64,000 bases of DNA from UBA3102 sp964413055 (GTDB lineage Bacteria; Bacillota; Desulfotomaculia; Desulfotomaculales; Pelotomaculaceae): positions 85,522 to 149,521 of the forward strand of contig CAYPRB010000006.1 of the NCBI GenBank assembly GCA_964413055.1, written 5' to 3'. The translations under genes were made by a program, and so were the position numbers. Under the pieces are notes generated by a model. That model saw only the letters and a program-made list of their open reading frames with translations, was not told the origin of the DNA and made no database searches. Positions 8,265-16,670 of the stretch are shown one piece after another; the stretch's first letter is position 1; every line of letters starts with the position of its first letter.

Positions 8265-8425
8265 GCGAAAAACAGAAAAAGGGCCGTAAAGATTTTAAAA
8301 TGAAGCTTCTTACTTGTCCAGTACAGGTAACTGCGACCCGTAGGCCTTTCTTCCCCGGGTGGCGGCAGGTTAAACCTTTCCGTCCCTTGAAATTCAGGAG
8401 GAAGGTTTTTTTGTTCAGTATAGTA
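8265..8425 (+). promoter_or_regulatory. alaS leader with attenuator-like terminator
   Basis: The leader ends in a hairpin in which AACCTTTCC (about 8374-8382) pairs with GGAGGAAGGTT (about 8397-8407) and runs into seven T, an intrinsic terminator just upstream of alaS. A preceding GGGTGGCGGCAGG segment loosely recalls the T-box antiterminator sequence. However, it departs from the consensus, the tRNA-facing TGGC does not match the ACCA end expected for tRNA-Ala, and the leader is short for a T-box. I call it a transcription attenuator of uncertain class. Confidence 0.4.
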
Positions 8426-8451
8426 GTTCTCAATTTGGGAGGTTGTTTTTT

Positions 8452-11088
8452 TTGAAGACCGGTAGTGAAATCAGGGATGGCTATTTAAAATTTTTTGAGA
8501 GCAAAGGGCATAAAATTTTACCCAGCGCTTCTCTGATTCCTGTGCATGATCCCAGTATTCTCTGGACGGCCGCGGGTATGGTTCCCTTTAAACCTTATTT
8601 TACGGGGGCTGCCAAGCCTGAATTTACCAGGGTGACCACCTGCCAAAAATGTATTCGCACGCCGGATATCGAATCGGTGGGTAAAACTGCACGGCACCAC
8701 ACTTTTTTTGAAATGCTGGGTAATTTCTCTTTCGGTGATTATTTTAAGGAAAGTGCCATTCCGTGGGCCTGGGAGTTCGTCACGGAGTACTTGCGCCTGT
8801 CTCCGGACAAGCTGTGGATTACGATATATCTGGATGATGATGAGGCTTTTGAAATTTGGCATGAGGTGGTCGGAGTTCCTGCCGGGCGCATTGTCAGAAT
8901 GGGCAAGGATACTAATTTTTGGGAAATAGGTATCGGTCCCTGTGGGCCCTGTTCGGAAATTTACGTTGACCTGGGTGAAGAAAGGGGTTGTGATTCTCCG
9001 GGGTGCGGGGTGGGATGCGATTGTGACCGCTTCCTGGAAATATGGAACCTGGTTTTTATTCAGTTCTTCAAGGATGAAGAGGGTAATTATGCCGCTCTGG
9101 AGCAAAAAGGTATTGACACCGGGTTTGGTTTGGAACGCGTAGCATCAGTACTGCAAGAGGTTCCCACTAACTTCGATACCGATCTTTTACGGGAGATTAT
9201 GGATTTCACCGCGGGTATTTTCGGATTAAAGTACGGTGTTGAATACCAGGTTGACACAGCTTTGAAAGTTATTGCCGACCATTGCCGGGCCGTAACCTTT
9301 GCGCTTGCCGATGGTGCTTTACCATCCAACGAGGGCCGGGGATATGTGCTTAGACGTCTCTTAAGGCGGGCGGTACGTTATGGCAGACTGCTGAATATCC
9401 GCGAACCTTTTCTATACCGGGTTGCCGGAACCGTGATCAGACAGATGGAGAAGGCTTACCCGGAGCTTGTTGAAAGGCGGGATTTTATCCTGAAACTGAT
9501 CCGGACTGAAGAGGAGCGTTTTGGTGCGACCCTGGTGCAGGGTACGGAAATGTTAAACCGGTTGATATATGATGCCGAAATGTCGGGAAGTAAGGTCATT
9601 TCAGGCAAGGATGCGTTTAAACTTTATGACACGTATGGTTTCCCGTGGGAATTAACCCGGGAAATTGCTGTTGAACACGGTTTGTCGGTCGATAAGGATG
9701 CCTTTGGCCTGGCCATGGAGAAGCAGCGCCGTCGGGCAAGGAATGCCAGACGGGAAACGGAGTATTTGTCGGAAAAAGATGTTTTGTATAAAGAAATACG
9801 TGAAGAAGCCGGAGAAACCAATTTTGTGGGGTATGATTCTCTAGAGGCTAAAGCAAAGGTTATGGAGATTATTAAAAACGGGGAAAGGGTAGATTCAGCA
9901 GGGAGCGGAGAAAAAGTAGAATTTGTTCTTGATGTTACCCCTTGCTACGCGGAATCAGGAGGACAGGTCAGTGATTACGGAAAATTAACCGCTTCCGGGG
10001 TGGAAGTGGAGATATTTGAAGTGACCAAACCAATAGAAAATCTTTTTGTCCACCGTGGGAAAGTAATTAAAGGAAGTTTAAAAAAACATGGCCGGGTACA
10101 GGTGCAGGCGGACCGTTCCAGAAGGGCGGCCGTTTGCAGGAACCATACTGCTACCCACCTCTTGCATAAAGCTTTAAAGGAGGTGCTGGGCGACCATATT
10201 AACCAGGCTGGATCGTTGGTGGAGCCGGAACGGCTACGTTTTGACTTTACGCATTTTACTGCCGTGACACCGGAGGAACTTCATAAAGTTGAGTTGATGG
10301 TAAATAACAATATACTTTCCAACCTGTCTGTGGAGGCATTTGAAACTACGCTGGTTGAGGCGCGGTCAATGGGAGCTGCGGCTCTATTCGGAGAAAAGTA
10401 CGGGGAACGGGTCAGGGTAATTAAGATCGGAGACTTCAGCCTGGAACTATGTGGCGGGACCCACCTGAAAGGTACTGCCGAAGTGGGATTATTCAAACTG
10501 GCGGGTGAAAGCAGTATCGGTGCCGGGCTGAGACGGGTTGAGGCATTCACGGGAGAAAATGCTTTGCGTTATGTCAAGGTAGTGGAAGAACAACTCGAGC
10601 AAATAGCCCGGATGGTTAAGGCTACGCCTCAAGAAGTATCCGGCCGGGTAGCAGGTTTATTGCAAGAGATGAAAGAACTGGAGGCAGAAAACGAAGCCCT
10701 GCAGGCCCAGCTGGCTAAGCACCAGGTACAGGAATTGGTAGATCGCGTAAAGGAGGTCCGGGGGGTTAAAGTGCTTGCCGGCCGGGCGGTTGCACCGGAT
10801 ATGGACAGCCTGCGGGGAATGGTGGACCTTTTACGCGACAGAATCGGCTCAGGAGTAATTGTGCTTGGAAGCACACCTGGAAGCAAAGTAAACTTGGTTG
10901 CGGCCGTTACTAAAGACCTGGTCAAAGGCGGTCTCCACGCCGGGAAACTGGTTAAGGAACTGGCGGCCATGGTGAGCGGCGGCGGTGGCGGCAAGGCCGA
11001 AATGGCTCAAGCAGGAGGTAAAGACCCGTCCCGCTTGGGCGAGGCATTAGAAAAAGCCTACCGGGTGGTAGACGACCAGCTAAAATAA
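8452..11088 (+). CDS. alaS: Alanyl-tRNA synthetase
   Basis: An 878-residue class IIc synthetase charging tRNA-Ala. The catalytic N-terminal domain carries TCQKCIRTPDIESVGKTARH. The editing domain has the HTATHLLHKAL (HxxxH) zinc site and the distal CGGTH. The C-terminal Ala domain includes a coiled coil (about residues 730-770) and the glycine-rich SGGGGGKAEMAQAGG typical of DHHA1 domains. TTG at 8452 is preferred because GGGAGG lies nine bases upstream; TTG at 8443 overlaps that site. Regulation is probably through the leader terminator. The order alaS-ireB-ruvX that follows is conserved in Firmicutes. Confidence 0.96.
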   Translation: MKTGSEIRDGYLKFFESKGHKILPSASLIPVHDPSILWTAAGMVPFKPYFTGAAKPEFTRVTTCQKCIRTPDIESVGKTARHHTFFEMLGNFSFGDYFKESAIPWAWEFVTEYLRLSPDKLWITIYLDDDEAFEIWHEVVGVPAGRIVRMGKDTNFWEIGIGPCGPCSEIYVDLGEERGCDSPGCGVGCDCDRFLEIWNLVFIQFFKDEEGNYAALEQKGIDTGFGLERVASVLQEVPTNFDTDLLREIMDFTAGIFGLKYGVEYQVDTALKVIADHCRAVTFALADGALPSNEGRGYVLRRLLRRAVRYGRLLNIREPFLYRVAGTVIRQMEKAYPELVERRDFILKLIRTEEERFGATLVQGTEMLNRLIYDAEMSGSKVISGKDAFKLYDTYGFPWELTREIAVEHGLSVDKDAFGLAMEKQRRRARNARRETEYLSEKDVLYKEIREEAGETNFVGYDSLEAKAKVMEIIKNGERVDSAGSGEKVEFVLDVTPCYAESGGQVSDYGKLTASGVEVEIFEVTKPIENLFVHRGKVIKGSLKKHGRVQVQADRSRRAAVCRNHTATHLLHKALKEVLGDHINQAGSLVEPERLRFDFTHFTAVTPEELHKVELMVNNNILSNLSVEAFETTLVEARSMGAAALFGEKYGERVRVIKIGDFSLELCGGTHLKGTAEVGLFKLAGESSIGAGLRRVEAFTGENALRYVKVVEEQLEQIARMVKATPQEVSGRVAGLLQEMKELEAENEALQAQLAKHQVQELVDRVKEVRGVKVLAGRAVAPDMDSLRGMVDLLRDRIGSGVIVLGSTPGSKVNLVAAVTKDLVKGGLHAGKLVKELAAMVSGGGGGKAEMAQAGGKDPSRLGEALEKAYRVVDDQLK

Positions 11089-11120
11089 AATCCCGGGCTT
11101 AGTAATGCTAAGACCGGGAG
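11085..11120 (-). terminator. Terminator for the minus-strand acetyltransferase transcript
   Basis: TCCCGG-x-CTTAG stem with a five-base loop, strongest when read on the minus strand, where it is followed by TTTTATTTTA. On the plus strand it lies directly after the alaS stop but has no T-tail. It implies a minus-strand transcript extending about 100 nt past the acetyltransferase stop. Confidence 0.65.
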
Positions 11121-11221
11121 GGCTTCGGTTCTCTAGTTCACCCGCCGCGAGACACTCTGGACAAGTGAGCTGCAATCCAAGGTAAAAATACCCAAAGGCC
11201 GAATTGGTTCGCTGAGTTATT

Positions 11222-11674
11222 TTATAGGTTAACAATCATTGCTATTTCATCGCAATAAGGAAATTTCGGGCAGTTGACGCATTCCCTCCAAACTTTCTGG
11301 GGCAAAGATTCTTTCGGGATGGTATTAAAACCACACTTTTCAAAAAATTTTTGCTGGTAAGTCAGGGCAAATACACGCGGCAGGGCTAATTCCCGTGCTT
11401 CTTCAAGAAACAGGTCTACAAGTTTGCGGCCGATGCCGTTTTTACATTGCTCCGGGGTTACTGCCAGGGCTCTGATTTCAGCCAAGTTATCCCAGGTAAT
11501 GTGCAGTGAACCGGCTCCTACCAGCCGTTCCTGCTCTTCAGCGATGGTAAATTCCCGGAGACCTTCGTAAAGTTGGGTGCGCGGACGTGCCAGCATCAAC
11601 CCCCGCTCAGCATAATAATTAATTAAAGCATGGATTTCTTCGACATCGGTAATTTTAGCCTTGCGAAATATCAT
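11222..11674 (-). CDS. GNAT N-acetyltransferase, ArgA-like short form
   Basis: A 150-residue single GNAT domain. The acetyl-CoA pyrophosphate loop appears as CKNGIGRKLVDLFLEEA. The C-terminus KVWRECVNCPKFPYCDEIAM has a cysteine pattern I associate with short-form N-acetylglutamate synthases of anaerobes. If so, it makes N-acetylglutamate, the first step of arginine biosynthesis. It is divergent from ireB and convergent with alaS. The ATG at 11674 is preferred; a TTG 33 bases upstream is also in frame, and AAGGAAAGG lies 14 bases before the ATG. No other arg gene is nearby, so substrate assignment is moderate. Confidence 0.65.
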   Translation of the reverse strand: MIFRKAKITDVEEIHALINYYAERGLMLARPRTQLYEGLREFTIAEEQERLVGAGSLHITWDNLAEIRALAVTPEQCKNGIGRKLVDLFLEEARELALPRVFALTYQQKFFEKCGFNTIPKESLPQKVWRECVNCPKFPYCDEIAMIVNL

Positions 11675-11860
11675 AAGTGTTACGTTGCCCTTTCCTTGTA
11701 ATAGCAATATTATATATTACTTTATAGAACCACTCAATAGCCTTTTGCAAAAGGTTGTTTTTTGCAAAGCAGGAAAAGAAATATTTACCGACGAATGTTA
11801 TGACAAAATATATTTATATTTTAGGCGGGAAATGGTATTAATAAGGAAGGGGTCAGGACC

Positions 11861-12121
11861 ATGTCTTGTGATTTTTCAGAAAAAACCATGATGTTTAAAG
11901 TACAGGCGGAAGATGTCAATCAAACGCATGATATTTTACATCAGGTCTATCAAGCTTTAAAGGAAAAAGGTTATAATCCGATTAACCAGCTTGTAGGATA
12001 CCTTTTATCGGGGGATCCGGCATATATTACCAGCCATAGTAATGCCCGCAGCCTTATCAGGCGCCTGGAACGGGATGAATTGCTGGAGGAATTGGTTAAG
12101 AATTATTTGGAAAAAAGTTAA
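11861..12121 (+). CDS. ireB: IreB family regulatory protein (UPF0297)
   Basis: An 86-residue protein with the signature GYNPINQLVGYLLSGDPAYI and LERDELLEELVKNYL, unmistakable for the IreB/YrzL family. In Enterococcus, IreB is a phosphorylation substrate of the PASTA kinase IreK and tunes cephalosporin resistance. A similar role in cell-wall homeostasis is plausible but not shown here. ATG at 11861 follows AAGGAAGGGG. In most Firmicutes the order is alaS-ireB-ruvX; here an aldo/keto reductase gene sits between ireB and ruvX. Confidence 0.92.
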   Translation: MSCDFSEKTMMFKVQAEDVNQTHDILHQVYQALKEKGYNPINQLVGYLLSGDPAYITSHSNARSLIRRLERDELLEELVKNYLEKS

Positions 12122-12146
12122 ATCTTTCTCAGGAGATGTTAGTAAT

Positions 12147-13094
12147 TTGCAGTATCGAGTTCTCGGTAAGACCGGTCTTGAAGTTTCCCATCTTTGCTTT
12201 GGTGCGCTTACTATCGGTCCGCTCCAGGTTTATCTTTCCATAAAAGAAGGGGCTAAAATCATTCGTGAAGCTCTGGAAGCCGGCGTGAATTTTATTGATA
12301 CGGCAGAGCTATACTGTACTTATCCATATATTCGCGAGGCGATTCAGGGATATACTCATGAGATAATAATTGCTTCAAAATGTTATGCCTACACTTATGA
12401 CGGTATGAGGCAAAGTTTGGAAAAAGCATTGGTAGAAACCGGTAGGGATTGGATAGATATTTTTATGCTGCACGAACAGGAATCAATTTTAACTATAAAA
12501 GGCCACTGGTCAGCTATAGAATATCTGTTGGAGGCAAAAGAAAAAGGCTTGGTACGTGCCGTAGGTATATCCACGCACCATGTGGAAGGAGTTTTGGGTG
12601 CCGCTTCGGTTCCGGAAATAGATGTCATTCAACCGCTGATCAATATGACGGGTATCGGAATCAGAGGAGGTAATACAGCAAGTATGCTTGAGGCCATTAA
12701 AACAGCTGCAGGTGCCGGGAAAGGTCTTTACGCGATGAAAGCCCTGGGTGGGGGGAATTTGATTGACCGCGTAGAGGAAGCTTTTGCTTATGTCCGGTCC
12801 ATTACTGAATTATCATCAATAGCGGTGGGGATGAGCACCTCGGAAGAAGTGGCCTATAATACCTGTCTTTTTGACGGCCGTCCGGTTGAAGAAACTTTAC
12901 AATATAAGGTTAAGCGCCGTCCCAGGTTTTTACATATTGAAGATTGGTGCCGGGGTTGCGGTCGTTGCGTAGAGCAGTGCGCGCAAGACGCTTTGAGCAT
13001 TGTTAACGGAAAAATCATAGTGGATAGAGAAAGTTGTATTTTTTGCGGTTACTGCGGTGCTGCCTGCCCGGATTTTTGCATCAAGGTGATTTAA
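12147..13094 (+). CDS. Aldo/keto reductase with C-terminal 2[4Fe-4S] ferredoxin domain
   Basis: A 315-residue fusion of an aldo/keto reductase TIM barrel (about 1-255) and a C-terminal ferredoxin module. The barrel contains FIDTAELYCTYPYIREAI, IIASKCYAYTYDG and DIFMLHEQES, giving the Asp, Tyr, Lys and His positions of the family. The tail has two clusters, CRGCGRCVEQC and CIFCGYCGAACPDFC. The coupling suggests electron transfer between ferredoxin-type carriers and a carbonyl substrate; the substrate is unknown. TTG at 12147 follows AGGAGATG; longer in-frame starts overlap ireB and lack a site. It abuts ruvX (2-bp gap), so it probably shares its mRNA. Confidence 0.85.
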   Translation: MQYRVLGKTGLEVSHLCFGALTIGPLQVYLSIKEGAKIIREALEAGVNFIDTAELYCTYPYIREAIQGYTHEIIIASKCYAYTYDGMRQSLEKALVETGRDWIDIFMLHEQESILTIKGHWSAIEYLLEAKEKGLVRAVGISTHHVEGVLGAASVPEIDVIQPLINMTGIGIRGGNTASMLEAIKTAAGAGKGLYAMKALGGGNLIDRVEEAFAYVRSITELSSIAVGMSTSEEVAYNTCLFDGRPVEETLQYKVKRRPRFLHIEDWCRGCGRCVEQCAQDALSIVNGKIIVDRESCIFCGYCGAACPDFCIKVI

Positions 13095-13095
13095 A

Positions 13096-13539
13096 ATGCG
13101 GATTATGGCTCTGGATTTGGGAATTAAAAAGATCGGTGTTGCACTAAGTGATCCTTTGGGGTATACCGCTCAGGGCTTGAAATCAATTTCAGCCAAAGGT
13201 ACCGCCGGGGAAAACATTGAAGCAATCAGGCAAATAGCCCTGGAAAATGAAGTTACAATGATCGTGGTCGGACTTCCCAAGAATATGGACGGCAGACCGG
13301 GGTTTCAGGCGGAAAAAGCCAGGGATTTCGCCGGCCGTCTGGAAGAAGCGCTGAACCTGCCGGTAGAAATGTGGGACGAGCGCCTGACGACGGTGGCATC
13401 TGAAAAGTTGCTGATTGAAGCCGGTGTGAGCAGGGCCAGGCGCCGTCAGGTTATTGACCAAATGTCGGCGGTTTTGATTCTGCAGGGTTATCTTGACTAT
13501 CGGGTTAACCGTAATAACTCAGGGCGTACCAATAGGTAA
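13096..13539 (+). CDS. ruvX: Holliday junction resolvase-like RuvX (YqgF)
   Basis: A 147-residue RNase H-fold protein. It begins MRIMALDLGIKKIGVALSDP with the first catalytic Asp. VGLPKNMDG lies in the middle and DERLTTVASEKLL supplies later acidic residues. Homologues (YqgF/YrrK) act in 16S rRNA 5' maturation and possibly in Holliday junction processing. It starts two bases after the aldo/keto reductase stop, behind AAGGTGAT, and the DUF1292 gene follows, keeping the yrrK-yrzB order of Bacillus. Confidence 0.92.
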   Translation: MRIMALDLGIKKIGVALSDPLGYTAQGLKSISAKGTAGENIEAIRQIALENEVTMIVVGLPKNMDGRPGFQAEKARDFAGRLEEALNLPVEMWDERLTTVASEKLLIEAGVSRARRRQVIDQMSAVLILQGYLDYRVNRNNSGRTNR

Positions 13540-13581
13540 AAATAACCAGAACGGCTTTGTTTTTGGAACAGGGCTATTTTC

Positions 13582-13610
13582 TTGACAGGCAGCATATTTT
13601 AATATAAAAT
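13582..13610 (+). promoter_or_regulatory. Sigma-A promoter of the DUF1292 gene
   Basis: TTGACA (13582-13587), 17-bp spacer, TAAAAT (13605-13610), 31 bp upstream of the GTG start. Confidence 0.65.
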
Positions 13611-13640
13611 TGTCAATAAACTCTAATAGAGGTGAAAATA

Positions 13641-13910
13641 GTGACTGAATCAGATAAGGCCATTACCCTGATGGATGAAGAGGGGGGCGAACACAATTTC
13701 ACAGTAATTGACATCATAGAGGTTGAAGGTAAAGAATACGCTATCCTGCTGCCGATGGAGGAAGAAAGCGAAGAAGCAATTATATTAAAGTTTGACCTGG
13801 ACGAAGAAGGAAACGAATTACTGGTTGACATTGAGGAAGATGAAGAATGGGAAAAAGTGGCGGATTACTGGGAGGAAAAGATTGTTAAAGAAGAGAGGAG
13901 TAGTATTTAA
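13641..13910 (+). CDS. DUF1292 family acidic protein (YrzB-like)
   Basis: An 89-residue very acidic protein with the DUF1292 pattern: ITLMDEEGGEHNF, then EVEGKEYAILLPMEE, and an Asp/Glu-rich tail ending DYWEEKIVKEE. The function is unknown; the family is nearly universal in Firmicutes beside ruvX. GTG at 13641 is preferred because AGAGGTG sits six bases upstream, whereas a GTG at 13632 lies within that site. It has its own promoter and a terminator, so it is probably monocistronic. Confidence 0.85.
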   Translation: MTESDKAITLMDEEGGEHNFTVIDIIEVEGKEYAILLPMEEESEEAIILKFDLDEEGNELLVDIEEDEEWEKVADYWEEKIVKEERSSI

Positions 13911-13917
13911 ACAAAGT

Positions 13918-13961
13918 CAAGCTGGTTGAGGGGTTATACCACCTCGGTCCGGCTTTTTTTA
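13918..13961 (+). terminator. Terminator after the DUF1292 gene
   Basis: AGCTGG-TT-GAGG pairs with CCTC-GGT-CCGGCT (one U-G pair), followed by seven T. Confidence 0.75.
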
Positions 13962-13981
13962 TGGGTTGGGAGTGTAAATAA

Positions 13982-15517
13982 GTGTCGGTTAGAATTGCCC
14001 GGACAATATGCAGTATTTTTATTGTTGCAGCAGTCATTATAATGGTGTTGTTTTTTGGTTCGGGTTTTTTTAGTTATGCCTCTGAAAGAGTATTACCCGG
14101 AATTGAGGTTATGGGGTTAAGCCTGGAAGGATTAAGCAGGACAGAAGGCATGGCAAAACTAGCGGAATTAGAAAGTGACCTCCGAGCGACCCGGGTAAAA
14201 CTTAATTATCAGGGTTTAAGTTGGCCGTTGGTGCTTAGTGAGGTGGACCTTGACCTAAAAGAGGAAAGCATTATGGATACCGCACTTAATGCAGGCCGGC
14301 AGGGTAATATTTTACAGCGTTGGCAGGAGAGAAAAAAATTTGAAAAAGCGGGGCTTTCGCTGGAACCGACCATGGAATTAGACCGTGATAAACTATCGCG
14401 CAGGGTAAGGGAATTGACCCGTGAAATAACTGAAGAGCCACGCGATGCTGCATTTAAAATCAACTATGATGATACGGTTACGATCATTCCAGGAAGAAAC
14501 GGTACCGTTATAGACCTGGACCGGCTGGGGAAAGATATTTTGAATATATTGGCGAAAAAAGAAAAACCCGAGGTGACCTTGACGTTAATATCGGTTCCAC
14601 CGGAGCGTTCAACAGCAATGGTTCAATCCATGGGTATCACCGGCCTGCTTGCTGCGTATACGACCTACTTTGATCCGGCCAAAACGAGCCGTGCTTATAA
14701 TATCAGTGTTGCCGCGCGGGCATTGAATGAATTATTGGTATTACCTGGCCATATAATTTCATTTAATCAAGTTGTCGGGCCCCGTAGTTCAGAGGCCGGT
14801 TATAAAAATGCACCTGTAATTATAAACAATGAACTGGTAGACGGTCTTGGCGGAGGGGTATGCCAGGTGTCGACTACCCTGTATAACAGTATTCTATTGG
14901 CAAACCTGGAAGTGGTCGAGCGGACCAACCACTCACTGCCCGTCAGCTATGCACCTATCGGCCGTGATGCAACGGTGGTTTATGATGTGTTGGATTTGAA
15001 GTTTCGCAATAATACCGGTAGTTATTTGTATATCAGGTCCTACATTGCCGACGGCGGTCTAACCTTAAAAATATACGGTAATACCGCTTATAAGAAGGAG
15101 GTTCAGGTTAATTCCTGGGTGACCCGGGAGATCGAGCCGCAAGTCATCCATGAGGAAGACCCGAACCTGCTGCAAGGTGAGCAGGTGGTCAAGCAAGAAG
15201 GGATAAAAGGATTCAAAGTTTTAACGCAACGTATTGTCAGGGACGATGGAGAAGTAATAAAAAAAGAAATGATGCCTGCCAGCGACTACCATCCGGTGCA
15301 CCAAATTATTGCCGTGGGAGTTATGGAAAAAGATTTGCAGATAGCTCCGTCCACGCCGTCAACCTGGTCAGAAGAACAAGGTGACCAGAGCGGGGATGTT
15401 TTTGAACCGCCGAGTGTTTCCGGCCAGGTCTATCAAACGTTGCCTGCGGGTAGTAGTGACGATGCTGAAACCGGAGCAGCCCCGGAAGAAGAAACCGGTA
15501 ATAACGGGTCCTTTTGA
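13982..15517 (+). CDS. VanW family cell-wall protein with C-terminal G5-like domain
   Basis: A 511-residue exported or membrane-anchored protein. An N-terminal hydrophobic helix (about residues 9-30) precedes a PG_binding_4-like region (about 35-210). The VanW domain (about 230-380) contains ISFNQVVGPRSSEAGY and LGGGVCQVSTTLYNS. A short G5-like segment (GEVIKKEMMPASDYHPVHQI) and a low-complexity tail rich in Ser, Pro and Glu follow. The role of VanW proteins is undefined but tied to the envelope. GTG at 13982 is used without a strong Shine-Dalgarno, so the exact start is uncertain. mltG follows 88 bp downstream. Confidence 0.85.
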   Translation: MSVRIARTICSIFIVAAVIIMVLFFGSGFFSYASERVLPGIEVMGLSLEGLSRTEGMAKLAELESDLRATRVKLNYQGLSWPLVLSEVDLDLKEESIMDTALNAGRQGNILQRWQERKKFEKAGLSLEPTMELDRDKLSRRVRELTREITEEPRDAAFKINYDDTVTIIPGRNGTVIDLDRLGKDILNILAKKEKPEVTLTLISVPPERSTAMVQSMGITGLLAAYTTYFDPAKTSRAYNISVAARALNELLVLPGHIISFNQVVGPRSSEAGYKNAPVIINNELVDGLGGGVCQVSTTLYNSILLANLEVVERTNHSLPVSYAPIGRDATVVYDVLDLKFRNNTGSYLYIRSYIADGGLTLKIYGNTAYKKEVQVNSWVTREIEPQVIHEEDPNLLQGEQVVKQEGIKGFKVLTQRIVRDDGEVIKKEMMPASDYHPVHQIIAVGVMEKDLQIAPSTPSTWSEEQGDQSGDVFEPPSVSGQVYQTLPAGSSDDAETGAAPEEETGNNGSF

Positions 15518-15605
15518 TTCGGGTGTGGGCAATAATTCCCGATAGATTCAAAAACGGAAACCGGTAGCGAATCTTATAGATAGGCAAGTTATTGTTTTTT
15601 TTGAG

Positions 15606-16670
15606 GTGTTGAAAATTCTTTTCTTAAATCCGAAAAAAAGAAAAAATTCTACGGTGGGTAGAATTCCGGCAATTGGCCGTAATTTGATATTGATACCCAC
15701 AGTACTGTTTGGTCTGATAATAATCTATTTTCTGGTGGTTCTTTCGCCGGCGACGTCCCAGAAGAATGCCCGCAATGTAACATTGGAAGTTCCCGACCGG
15801 GCGACGGCAGCCCAGGTGGGCAAACTGTTAAAACAACACGGATTAATACGCAGTCCTTTGGTGTTCAGGTGCTACGCCAGGTGGAAAGGCATGGACAACC
15901 GGATCAAGACAGGTGAATACCGGCTCAGTACCGGTCTGTCCACCCCGGAACTGCTTCAGGAACTGGTCAAAGGGCAGCCGGTTTTTATATCCTTTACCGT
16001 TCCTGAAGGGTATACTACGGCTCAGGTGGGTGAGCTTCTTACTTCCAAAGGGTTGATTGACCGGGAGGAATTTTTTGCGGCGGTGGCGGGTACAGATTTT
16101 TCCTACTCTTTCCTCCGGGATTTGCCTGACGGAGATAGGCGCCTGGAAGGATATCTTTTTCCGGACACCTACAAAGTAACCAAAGAAAGCAATGAAGATT
16201 TAATTATCAAGCTTATGCTGGAGCGTTTTGAAAAGGAAATGCAGGACTTGAACTATGCCGACCAGGTGGAAAAAACGGGGTTGACTCTGCACCAGGCGGT
16301 AACCATAGCCTCCATGGTGGAGCGGGAGGTAAAAAAAGATGAGGAAAGGCCTGTTATTGCCGGTGTTATTTTCAATCGTATGAGCAAGGGGATGCCCTTG
16401 CAGATTGATGCCACCGTCCAGTATGCCCTGGGCGAGACCAGGGAAAAGATTTTTTATAAGGACCTGGAAGTTGATTCTCCTTATAATACGTATAAGATTA
16501 ACGGGTTGCCGCCGGGTCCCATAGCTATGCCCGGCAGAGCGTCGCTTTTGGCTGTGGTTAATCCGGCGCGGACAAATTATCTTTACTACGTGGCCAAGCC
16601 GGATGGTTCTCATGCATTTGCCGTTACCCTGGAAGAACACGATGCTAATAAAGAGAGGTATTTACAATGA
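15606..16670 (+). CDS. mltG: Endolytic murein transglycosylase MltG (YceG-like)
   Basis: A 354-residue membrane-anchored lytic transglycosylase that cleaves nascent glycan strands and helps set chain length. One transmembrane helix lies at about residues 28-50. A LysM-like subdomain follows, then the catalytic YceG domain. Its signature TIASMVEREVKKDEERPVIAGVIFNRM carries the catalytic Glu, and DATVQYALG and YKINGLPPGPIAMPG are the other conserved motifs. The start codon is uncertain: GTG 15606 or TTG 15609. It overlaps the U32 gene by four bases, so the two are translationally coupled. Confidence 0.92.
   Translation: MLKILFLNPKKRKNSTVGRIPAIGRNLILIPTVLFGLIIIYFLVVLSPATSQKNARNVTLEVPDRATAAQVGKLLKQHGLIRSPLVFRCYARWKGMDNRIKTGEYRLSTGLSTPELLQELVKGQPVFISFTVPEGYTTAQVGELLTSKGLIDREEFFAAVAGTDFSYSFLRDLPDGDRRLEGYLFPDTYKVTKESNEDLIIKLMLERFEKEMQDLNYADQVEKTGLTLHQAVTIASMVEREVKKDEERPVIAGVIFNRMSKGMPLQIDATVQYALGETREKIFYKDLEVDSPYNTYKINGLPPGPIAMPGRASLLAVVNPARTNYLYYVAKPDGSHAFAVTLEEHDANKERYLQ

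Noticed and set aside
8374..8407. Canonical T-box for alaS
   Set aside because: The leader is short and the T-box core and tRNA-pairing bases do not match, so I kept only an attenuator call at low confidence.
11741..11754. Palindrome CCTTTTGCAAAAGG as an operator of ireB
   Set aside because: It is a short A/T-dominated palindrome that could be chance or a weak hairpin; nothing ties it to regulation.
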